DNA of 9,893 nt from Pseudomonadota bacterium. GTDB lineage: Bacteria > Pseudomonadota > Alphaproteobacteria > Micropepsales > Micropepsaceae. Shown here piece by piece: positions 1-4,832 of the stretch. The notes below the pieces were generated by a model. That model saw only the letters and a list, made by a program, of their open reading frames with translations, searched no databases and had not been told where the DNA came from. Every line of letters starts with the position of its first letter. Position 1 is the first letter of the stretch. Both the position numbers and the translations under genes were made by a program. The stretch spans positions 1-9,893 of the forward strand of contig JANYBR010000326.1 in NCBI GenBank assembly GCA_025360685.1, given 5' to 3'.

Positions 1-100
1 TCACGTTCGACAAAATAGGGATCGTGTTGCGGCGTTCGACGACACTTTGGACATGGCTCAGCGCCTTCAAGAAAGCGCCTCGTTCGACGTTGATCTTCAT
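1..100 (-). CDS. dnaN: DNA polymerase III beta subunit (sliding clamp), N-terminal fragment
   Basis: The minus strand opens at ATG 100–98 and reads MKINVERGAFLKALSHVQ, followed by SVVERRNTIPILSNV, and runs off the window edge. This is the characteristic start of alphaproteobacterial DnaN, the ring-shaped clamp that tethers DNA polymerase III to DNA. Only about 33 residues of a protein usually near 370 are present, so domain content cannot be checked. A purine-rich GCGAGAA a few bases upstream is a modest ribosome binding site. The gene follows dnaA on the same strand, the usual dnaA–dnaN order, but the two are separated by 217 bp containing a terminator and a candidate promoter, so dnaN is probably transcribed at least partly on its own. 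Identity rests on the N-terminal match and the synteny. Confidence 0.9.
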   Translation of the reverse strand, partial: MKINVERGAFLKALSHVQSVVERRNTIPILSNV

Positions 101-200
101 CGTTCTCGCAGCAAGATTTTGGGCCGCTTGAAAACCCCAGGTCCACCCCGTCCGGACGGGTCTGTAACCCACTGATTTCCTTGAGTTTCTTGACGGCCGA

Positions 201-220
201 GACTCAGGTTTTGCACTATA
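201..220 (-). promoter_or_regulatory. Candidate dnaN promoter (extended -10) with a GANTC site
   Basis: On the minus strand TGG-TATAGT (-10 at 220–215, five of six to TATAAT) carries the TGn extended -10 motif. It lies just beyond the dnaA terminator and about 115 bp before the dnaN ATG. No good -35 hexamer is visible. A GACTC (GANTC, CcrM-type methylation sequence) lies at 201–205, close to the predicted start point. Whether it matters is inference. Confidence 0.35.
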
Positions 221-240
221 CCAAATAGCCCTCTGAAAGG

Positions 241-280
241 GAGAAAATAATGCGGGCGGCCAGGGCATCCCCCGGCCGCC
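241..280 (-). terminator. Rho-independent terminator after dnaA
   Basis: Perfect 7-bp GC stem, GGCGGCC (255–261) with GGCCGCC (274–280), around a 12-nt loop. Read on the minus strand it is followed after a few bases by a T-rich ATTATTTTC tract. It begins 38 bp beyond the dnaA stop codon, so it would end the dnaA transcript before dnaN. The T tract is interrupted, so efficiency may be partial. Confidence 0.6.
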
Positions 281-317
281 GCAAACCTCTCAAAAGCGAC
301 GAAAAATCGGGTCCGAT

Positions 318-1751
318 TCAGGCCCGGCGCGAGAGCATCTGGCTGAGGAAATCGACCTCCTGCTTGAACAGCGGATCCTCCTCGCACAGCGCCTCGATCC
401 GGCGGCAGGCATGCAGCACCGTGGTGTGGTCCCGTCCGCCGAAACGACGTCCGATTTCGGGCAGGGAGCGCGTCGTCAGCTTGCGCGACAAGTACATCGC
501 AACCTGGCGCGGACGCGCGACCCTGCGCGCTCGTTGCGGCGAGTGGAAATCGCGGACGTCCAGCTTGTAGAACTCCGCTGTCTTGCGCTGGATGTCCTCG
601 ATCGACGTTTTGGCGCCAGGCGCGCTGCGCAATCCAACCACGTCCTCGATCGTGCCGAGTGTCACCGTCTTCTTGGTGAGGTCGCTGTAGGTCGCAAGCT
701 TGGTGAACACGCCGATCAGCTCTCGTGGGCTGGCCTCGTCCATGTCGGCGATATGTTCGAGCACATCGTCCGGCAGCGTGACCTGAGGCTTCAGGCGAGC
801 GAATTCCGTCGCACGCGCCTTCAGGATTGCCAGTCTGGTTGCGCGGTCCGGCTTGTCCAACGCGATGCACAGTCCGCCTGCCAGGCGCGATTTCACATCT
901 GCTCCAAGTCCTTCGAGCGCCGGCGGCGCGCGATCGGCCGCAATCACGACGCGGCGGCGCAAGTCGGCGAACGCATTCACGGTGTAGAGGAATTCGGACG
1001 CCGTGGCGGTTGAGCGGCAGATGTGTTGCAAATCGTCGATGATCAGCACCTCGGCCGTGCGCAGCTCTTCCTTGAACGCCAAGGTGTCCTTGCGATAGAG
1101 CGCCCCCAGGAAGTGGCGCATGAAGTCTTCCGCCCGCAGGAACAAGGTGCGTTTGCCGCGCTTGCGGAACTCCAGCGCCGCTGCGTTCAGAAGGTGGGTC
1201 TTGCCGTAGCCGAAGCCGCCATGGATGTAGAGCAGCGGGATGTCGCTGTTCTGACCTTCGGCAAAGGTTCGCGCCGCGCTCAGGCCGAACTCATTCGCCG
1301 TGCCTGCGATGAAGCTGTCGAAGGTCTGTTGCGGGTGGAGCATGCGGGTCCACAGTCCGCGGCCGCCCTCGTTGGGCGCTTCTTCCTCCTGCACGCGGGG
1401 GCTGTACGCGATTGGCGAACTCTCGACGCGAACGGGATCGCGAACGAGACCGCCACCGACCATCGGCTTGGCGAGCGTCAGAATGATCGAGATGGAGGCG
1501 GGATCTGCGCCCTCGGCCTTCAGAGCGCGCTCGATGCGGGCGACGTAGTGGTTCGACACCCAGTTGCGCACGAAGGGTTTCGCGGCGCCGATGTTGAGTT
1601 CGTCATTTTCCCAACCGTCCAGGGTCAGTGGCCCGATCCAGGCATCGAAAACCGCATCGCCAAGCTCGCGACGCAGTCTTTCGCGTGCGCCTGTCCATGC
1701 CGCCGGCCAATCTGGCCGCATCGGCTTGCTCGTCATTTGTCCCATGATCAT
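318..1751 (-). CDS. dnaA: Chromosomal replication initiator protein DnaA
   Basis: DnaA is the AAA+ ATPase that binds oriC and melts the origin. With the start at ATG 1751 it is 477 aa, normal for the family. Domain I (about 15–90) is followed by a variable linker (about 95–140). The AAA+ core has Walker A GGFGYGKTH (178–186), Walker B VLIIDD (235–240), sensor I near VVIAADRAP (268–276) and the arginine-finger region VKSRL (286–290). The domain IV DNA-binding signature GGRDHTTVLHACRRIE spans 438–453. The Walker A loop has F and Y where GGVGLGKTH is usual, and the segment after Walker B lacks the common GKxSTQEEFFH wording, so the core is somewhat divergent although catalytic residues are intact. 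The start is uncertain: ATGs at 1751, 1745 and 1736 are in frame, none with a strong Shine-Dalgarno. An open frame continues to 1904 but would overlap the rhodanese gene. Length and domain IV exclude Hda. Confidence 0.97.
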   Translation of the reverse strand: MIMGQMTSKPMRPDWPAAWTGARERLRRELGDAVFDAWIGPLTLDGWENDELNIGAAKPFVRNWVSNHYVARIERALKAEGADPASISIILTLAKPMVGGGLVRDPVRVESSPIAYSPRVQEEEAPNEGGRGLWTRMLHPQQTFDSFIAGTANEFGLSAARTFAEGQNSDIPLLYIHGGFGYGKTHLLNAAALEFRKRGKRTLFLRAEDFMRHFLGALYRKDTLAFKEELRTAEVLIIDDLQHICRSTATASEFLYTVNAFADLRRRVVIAADRAPPALEGLGADVKSRLAGGLCIALDKPDRATRLAILKARATEFARLKPQVTLPDDVLEHIADMDEASPRELIGVFTKLATYSDLTKKTVTLGTIEDVVGLRSAPGAKTSIEDIQRKTAEFYKLDVRDFHSPQRARRVARPRQVAMYLSRKLTTRSLPEIGRRFGGRDHTTVLHACRRIEALCEEDPLFKQEVDFLSQMLSRRA

Positions 1752-1753
1752 TA

Positions 1754-1849
1754 CCCGCTTCTTGCCGGCGCTTCGCCGGTGAGCCCCATGTTTTTTGCGG
1801 GCTTCTCGCCCGTTTCCTAAGCACGTCCCTGCGGCTTGTTCTAAGCCGC
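1754..1849 (-). promoter_or_regulatory. Structured dnaA leader with three hairpins
   Basis: In transcript order on the minus strand, hairpin 1 is GCGGCTT-AGAAC-AAGCCGC (1849–1831, 7 bp). Hairpin 2 is CGGGC-GAGAA-GCCCG (1812–1798, 5 bp). Hairpin 3 is CCGGCG-AAG-CGCCGG (1779–1765, 6 bp). The 3' arm of hairpin 2 extends to CCCGC (1801–1797), which could instead pair with GCGGG (1758–1754), directly before the first dnaA ATG, closing a larger loop around hairpin 3. The pairings are read directly from sequence. A regulatory role is inference. None is followed by a T run, so none is a simple terminator. Confidence 0.45.
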
Positions 1850-1878
1850 GCCACCTCGTCGCATATGCCACTCCCTGA

Positions 1879-2319
1879 TCAAGTCTGTTTCCACGGAAGG
1901 CCACTCGCCTTCCAACCAGTTTGTTTTCCGCGATGCGCGTCGCCGTCGAGATCGCCTTCGAAGCCGGCCGCGATGTTGTAAGCCCGCGTGTAGCCGGCCG
2001 CCGTCATCGCAATCGCAGCGCTTCGCGAGCGTGCGCCGGAGCGGCAGAGAAATAGAACGGGCGCGTCTTTTGCTTCTCCGGCCACCCGCGCCGCCTCGGG
2101 CACGAACGCCGGATTGGGCCGCATCGAGGGGAACATCTGCCACTCGACCAGATGGGCTTGGCGCCCCACGCTCGTCAGGTCGGGCACACCGACAAAATTC
2201 CACTCCGCCGTCGTGCGCACATCGACCAGCTGGGCCTTCGGATCGCTCTTGAGGATCGTCCAGGCTTCCGCGGCACTGATGTCGCCTGCGTAGTCACTGG
2301 TCGAGGTGTTGGAGGCCAT
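1879..2319 (-). CDS. Single-domain rhodanese-like sulfurtransferase
   Basis: From ATG 2319 the protein is 146 aa, one rhodanese domain. It shows the N-terminal LVDVRTTAEW (31–40) with the conserved DxR, and an active-site loop CRSGARS (92–98) with Cys92 as the persulfide-carrying nucleophile. The fold ends with AAGFEGDLDG (117–126). Family knowledge: such proteins transfer sulfane sulfur to thiols or cyanide, and the physiological acceptor is usually unknown. No signal peptide is seen, so it is probably cytoplasmic. A TTG at 2358 would add 13 residues; ATG 2319 is preferred although its Shine-Dalgarno (GGA about 10 nt away) is poor. The gene lies on the dnaA strand, 127 bp upstream of dnaA, with only a hairpin lacking a U-tract between, so the two may be co-transcribed. 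Its place between rpsT and dnaA is not part of the conserved order I know. Confidence 0.88.
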   Translation of the reverse strand: MASNTSTSDYAGDISAAEAWTILKSDPKAQLVDVRTTAEWNFVGVPDLTSVGRQAHLVEWQMFPSMRPNPAFVPEAARVAGEAKDAPVLFLCRSGARSRSAAIAMTAAGYTRAYNIAAGFEGDLDGDAHRGKQTGWKASGLPWKQT

Positions 2320-2323
2320 GTTC

Positions 2324-2353
2324 ACAATATCCGACAATATCGGTCGCCGACCG
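2324..2353. repeat. Tandem 10-bp repeat and 13-bp palindrome upstream of the rhodanese gene
   Basis: Plus strand ACAATATCCG (2324–2333) is followed directly by ACAATATCGG (2334–2343), identical in nine of ten positions. It runs into a perfect inverted repeat CGGTCG-C-CGACCG (2341–2353). The block ends 4 bp before the rhodanese ATG on the minus strand. A repressor or activator site is possible. A 10-bp period places the copies on the same face of the helix. Confidence 0.4.
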
Positions 2354-2506
2354 AGCAACCACTCAGTCTAAAAACCCAGTCATTTCAAGAGTTCAGCGGC
2401 TACTAGACTTACAGAGCGCGAATATTTTCGGGCTCAGAACCTCAAATGCTTTTGCTGGACTTGGTCTAGTGTTCGACATTTTTGGTCTCTTGCCACCGAA
2501 CGAAGG

Positions 2507-2521
2507 TTAACATCTCCTAAA
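2507..2521 (-). promoter_or_regulatory. CtrA-like binding motif
   Basis: Minus strand TTTA-GGAGATG-TTAAC matches the alphaproteobacterial CtrA consensus TTAA-N7-TTAAC with one mismatch and correct spacing. It lies about 190 bp upstream of the rhodanese start, in the region feeding transcription towards dnaA. CtrA is a cell-cycle regulator known to bind origins and cell-cycle promoters in Caulobacter. Occupancy here is inference from a short motif. Confidence 0.35.
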
Positions 2522-2671
2522 TCCGAATCAGTTACAAGCGAACGGAATAGGAACGATGACATTTCTGTGGCTGCTAACCGTTTGTACGTATACGGATTTT
2601 TCCATTCTTGCGGCTTCGCGCGCCGAATCAGACACTTAGATGACTGCCCCACCCATTCGGACGTCGAAATA

Positions 2672-2701
2672 TGACAGTATGAAGAATATCAGTATACTGA
2701 C
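2672..2701. promoter_or_regulatory. CAGTAT palindrome cluster (possible operator)
   Basis: Perfect 12-bp palindrome TCAGTATACTGA (2689–2700) preceded by a further direct CAGTAT (2675–2680), giving three half-sites within 30 bp. It lies between the rpsT stop and the rhodanese gene. The arrangement resembles a dimer-binding site with an extra half-site. No regulator can be named. Confidence 0.3.
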
Positions 2702-2724
2702 AATAAAACGGCCGTCGAATACGG
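2702..2724 (-). terminator. Weak candidate terminator after rpsT
   Basis: On the minus strand CCGT-ATTCG-ACGG (2724–2712) is followed three bases later by TTTTATT (2708–2702), about 40 bp past the rpsT stop codon. The stem is only 4 bp, so this is tentative, but it is the only hairpin plus U-tract arrangement I see behind rpsT. Confidence 0.28.
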
Positions 2725-2763
2725 AACAGAACTTCCCGATCCGGATTCCACCAGAGAATTCAG

Positions 2764-3030
2764 CTATTTGCCGAGCTTGCTGACGCGCTTGCTCAGGCGC
2801 GAAACTTTCCGCGCACCCGTATTCTTGTGCAGGATGCCCTTCGACACGCCGCGCATGATTTCCGGTTCTGCCGACTTAAGTGCCGCCTGAGCGGCAACCT
2901 TATCGCCCTTGGCGAGGGCTTCCTCGACTTTGCGGATGAAGCCGCGGACGCGGGTTTTGCGCGCTGTGTTGATGACGGTGCGCTTGGCCGTCGTGCGAAC
3001 GCGCTTCTTGGACGAGGCGATATTGGGCAT
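2764..3030 (-). CDS. rpsT: 30S ribosomal protein S20
   Basis: This is an 88-aa, very basic, all-helical protein starting MPNIASSKKRVRTTAKR, typical of bacterial S20, which binds the 5' domain of 16S rRNA early in 30S assembly. Internal landmarks are the GFIRKVEEALAKGD helix (30–43), AALKSAEPEI (49–58) and the Lys-rich tail HKNTGARKVSRLSKRVSKLGK split over 68–88. The length matches the family (about 86–90). ATG 3030 is chosen over the upstream frame because S20 begins MPN and because AGGAAG lies 5 nt before it. It has its own promoter overlapping the end of the upstream SDR gene. rpsT next to dnaA is a conserved alphaproteobacterial arrangement, here interrupted by the rhodanese gene. Confidence 0.97.
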   Translation of the reverse strand: MPNIASSKKRVRTTAKRTVINTARKTRVRGFIRKVEEALAKGDKVAAQAALKSAEPEIMRGVSKGILHKNTGARKVSRLSKRVSKLGK

Positions 3031-3059
3031 TGGTCTTCCTGCTGCAATTCGGAGGCGGG

Positions 3060-3088
3060 CGTATACCCCCGCCCGGGGCAAGGGTCAA
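3060..3088 (-). promoter_or_regulatory. rpsT promoter overlapping the upstream stop codon
   Basis: On the minus strand TTGACC (3088–3083, five of six to TTGACA), a 17-bp spacer and TATACG (3065–3060, four of six) form a good sigma-70 promoter. The -35 includes the TGA stop of the upstream SDR gene. The predicted start point near 3053 leaves a leader of about 20 nt. The GC-rich spacer and leader can fold as GGCGGG/CCCGCC around the -10. Confidence 0.6.
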
Positions 3089-3972
3089 ATGTGAGACGTG
3101 GCGCTCGAGCGTGATGCCACGGATAGCATTGCGTCCTGTTCCGGCAGTAGCTCCCTGTATCCAAGCTCGGAACGGATCCTGGACGTATCGTAGACAATCG
3201 ACTGCTCGAAATTCATTGGCGGCGGGCGCGGGATTTCTCCCGCCGCGTTCGGCAGAAGGGCGAGCCGTTCACCGATCGTCGGCGTAGTCTCTTCACCGAC
3301 ATTGTAGATGCGACCCGCCGCCGACGGATGGGTCACGGCGAGAGCAACCGCTGCCGCGACGTTGACCACATGCCCATGCGTCCATCGCCAGCCTGGTCGC
3401 GACGCAAAGCCATAGACGGTCGAGAGATCGGAATTCTCTTCCTGTCCATAGACCTTGGGGAGTCGAAGCACTGTCCAATTGCCGCCGGCGCGCGACATCA
3501 CCGCTTGCTCGGCCAGAATTTTTTCATAGTCATGGGCGAATGAACCGATCGTCTCTTCCTGTCCACGATAGGGAAACAGGCGGGTCCGCAACGGTGCGTC
3601 TTCGCCAAGAGGAAGCGGATCGGGCGGTCCAGGCTCGATGCCGATCAATCTTCCGTACGCACGATAGACGTCGCCACTGGAGATCAGAACAAGGCGCCCT
3701 GCGCGCCTGAAGGCATCGACTGCAGCTCGAGTATCCGCGTCACCCATTGCAACCATGTGAACAACAACGTCCCAGTCCCTCGTGGTAACGGACGTCGGAT
3801 AGCGCAGGATCGGATATTCGGCACTCGCGTCGCGAATGTGCCGGACGTCCGCGATCAACGGATTCTCAGATTTGCCGCGATGAAAGACTGTAATATCGAT
3901 GCCTTGGTCGTGCAGGAGGCGAGCTGCGTGCGCACCGATGAATCTGGTCCCGCCGATGAACAGCACTTGCAT
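3085..3972 (-). CDS. Atypical extended-SDR NAD-dependent epimerase/dehydratase-like protein
   Basis: This 295-aa protein has an N-terminal Rossmann nucleotide-binding motif GGTRFIG (7–13), the second-strand region FHRG (30–33), VLISSGDVYRAYG (95–107) and LRLPKVYG (169–176), and a C-terminal substrate domain ending near 280. These are extended short-chain dehydrogenase/reductase features. The canonical YxxxK pair is not intact: the lysine seems kept (K151 in KILAE), but the residue four before it is H147, with Tyr displaced to 149. Together with GGTRFIG this suggests the atypical SDR subgroup, some members of which bind nucleotide without classical dehydrogenase chemistry. Substrate unknown. 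It starts 5 nt after the enoyl-CoA hydratase stop, so the two probably share a transcript and may be translationally coupled (AAGGA lies 12 nt from the ATG). The rpsT -35 overlaps its stop codon. Confidence 0.82.
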   Translation of the reverse strand: MQVLFIGGTRFIGAHAARLLHDQGIDITVFHRGKSENPLIADVRHIRDASAEYPILRYPTSVTTRDWDVVVHMVAMGDADTRAAVDAFRRAGRLVLISSGDVYRAYGRLIGIEPGPPDPLPLGEDAPLRTRLFPYRGQEETIGSFAHDYEKILAEQAVMSRAGGNWTVLRLPKVYGQEENSDLSTVYGFASRPGWRWTHGHVVNVAAAVALAVTHPSAAGRIYNVGEETTPTIGERLALLPNAAGEIPRPPPMNFEQSIVYDTSRIRSELGYRELLPEQDAMLSVASRSSATSHI

Positions 3973-3977
3973 CGAGA

Positions 3978-4754
3978 TCAGCGATCCTTGAACACGGGCT
4001 TTCGCTTCTCGCTGAAGGCGGCCATGCCTTCCTTTTGGTCTTCGGTGGCAAACATCGCGTGAAACACGCGCCGCTCGAAGCGGATTCCCTCGGTTAGGGT
4101 GGTCTCATAGGCCCTGTTCACGGCCTCCTTCGTCATCATCACGATGGGAAGGGATTGTTCGGCAATCTTGTGGGCGGCCTTCAGCGTTTCCACCATGAGT
4201 TCGGCGGCCGGCACCACGCGCGAGACAAGTCCGGCGCGTTCGGCTTCGGCTGCGTCCATGTTGCGGCCGGTGAGGCACATCTCCATCGCCTTCGACTTTC
4301 CGACAAAGCGCGTGAGACGTTGCGTGCCGCCAATTCCGGGCATGACGCCCAGCGTGATCTCGGGCTGACCGAACTTCGCCGTGTCGGCGGCGATGATGAA
4401 GTCGCAGATCATGGCGAGCTCGCATCCCCCGCCCAAGGCCCAGCCGGCGACCGCAGCGATGATCGGCTTTCGGATGCTGGCAATACGACCGTTGGCGTCC
4501 GCGAAGAAGTTGGACTTGAACATGTCCATGTAGGATTGCGGCGCCATCTCCTTGATGTCGGCGCCGGCGGCGAAGGCGCGTTCGGAGCCGGTCAGCACGA
4601 TACAGCGCACGGCATCGTCGCGATCCCATGCCTCGAGGGCAGCCACGAGCTCCTTGAGCAGCTCGGCGTTAAGCGCATTCAGCGCCTTGGGCCGGTTGAG
4701 AGTGATCACCCCCACCGCGCCGTCGGTGGTCAGAAGGATGTTTTGAAAGGTCAT
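3978..4754 (-). CDS. Enoyl-CoA hydratase (crotonase family)
   Basis: This 258-aa protein is full length for a single-domain crotonase, the family that adds water across trans-2-enoyl-CoA in fatty-acid beta-oxidation. Landmarks are ITLNRPKALNALN (17–29), FAAGADIKEM (61–70), the oxyanion-hole and catalytic stretch GWALGGGCELAM (104–115) with Glu112, and PEITLGVMPGIGGTQRL (131–147) with Glu132. Both catalytic glutamates of true hydratases are therefore present, which argues against an isomerase-only or other crotonase subtype. The C-terminal helical segment around FATEDQKEGMAAFSEKRKP (235–253) is also typical. ATG 4754 is chosen because GGAG lies 6 nt before it and the family starts there. The frame stays open to 5186 but would run through arsR. 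An enoyl-CoA hydratase beside rpsT–dnaA is conserved in alphaproteobacteria. Exact chain-length preference cannot be read. Confidence 0.93.
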   Translation of the reverse strand: MTFQNILLTTDGAVGVITLNRPKALNALNAELLKELVAALEAWDRDDAVRCIVLTGSERAFAAGADIKEMAPQSYMDMFKSNFFADANGRIASIRKPIIAAVAGWALGGGCELAMICDFIIAADTAKFGQPEITLGVMPGIGGTQRLTRFVGKSKAMEMCLTGRNMDAAEAERAGLVSRVVPAAELMVETLKAAHKIAEQSLPIVMMTKEAVNRAYETTLTEGIRFERRVFHAMFATEDQKEGMAAFSEKRKPVFKDR

Positions 4755-4792
4755 AAAGGGCTCCGTCGAAGGCGCGCTTTCTATCTCCGCTC

Positions 4793-4820
4793 TTGACATG
4801 CAACCAAATGATTGCATATT
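4793..4820 (+). promoter_or_regulatory. Promoter of the arsR–SRPBCC operon
   Basis: TTGACA (4793–4798, perfect -35), a 16-bp spacer and CATATT (4815–4820, four of six). The predicted start point lies near 4827, so the leader is very short. The operator below fills the spacer, so repressor binding would exclude RNA polymerase. Confidence 0.65.
4798..4817. promoter_or_regulatory. ArsR-type operator (inverted repeat)
   Basis: ATGCAACC-AAAT-GATTGCAT is a 20-bp inverted repeat with one mismatched pair over its 8-bp arms. It sits exactly between the -35 and -10 of the promoter, 15 bp before the ArsR start codon. Position and symmetry are what autoregulation by a dimeric winged-helix repressor requires. 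Binding by the encoded protein is inference. Confidence 0.6.
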
Positions 4821-4832
4821 AGGGACATGAGC

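Larger units (their letters stand above)
2354..2763. other. Low-GC intergenic region between rpsT and the rhodanese gene
   Basis: This is the longest gap in the window. GC counted over 2401–2760 is about 46%, well below the flanking genes. It contains a CtrA-like motif (2507–2521), three GANTC sites (2525, 2625, 2744), a 12-bp palindrome with extra half-sites (2672–2700), an inverted pair ACTAGAC/GTCTAGT (2402–2408 and 2464–2470) and TTGGTCT repeated 21 bp apart (2461–2467, 2482–2488). I found no match to the DnaA box TTATCCACA or near variants. The only open frame of any length (2434–2652, minus, GTG start) looks non-coding. It probably holds the promoter of rhodanese–dnaA. A replication-origin role is possible but unsupported by DnaA boxes. 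Confidence 0.6.

Noticed and set aside
97..870. 257-codon minus-strand frame across the dnaA 3' end and the dnaA–dnaN gap
   Set aside because: It is a frame shadow of dnaA running through the terminator; the protein is low-complexity and Arg/Gly-rich with no domain.
1831..1849. Hairpin GCGGCTT/AAGCCGC as a terminator between the rhodanese gene and dnaA
   Set aside because: No T run follows on either strand, so it is treated as leader structure only.
1752..1904. N-terminal extension of dnaA up to 1904
   Set aside because: It would overlap the rhodanese gene and translate the leader hairpins; DnaA domain I begins near residue 15 from ATG 1751.
2434..2652. 72-codon minus-strand open frame with a GTG start in the rpsT–rhodanese gap
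   Set aside because: No recognisable domain, no Shine-Dalgarno, composition of the low-GC gap rather than of neighbouring genes, and overlap with the CtrA-like and repeat features.
2354..2763. A classical oriC in the low-GC gap
   Set aside because: No TTATCCACA-like DnaA boxes on either strand; I keep the gap as a regulatory region of unknown role rather than calling an origin.
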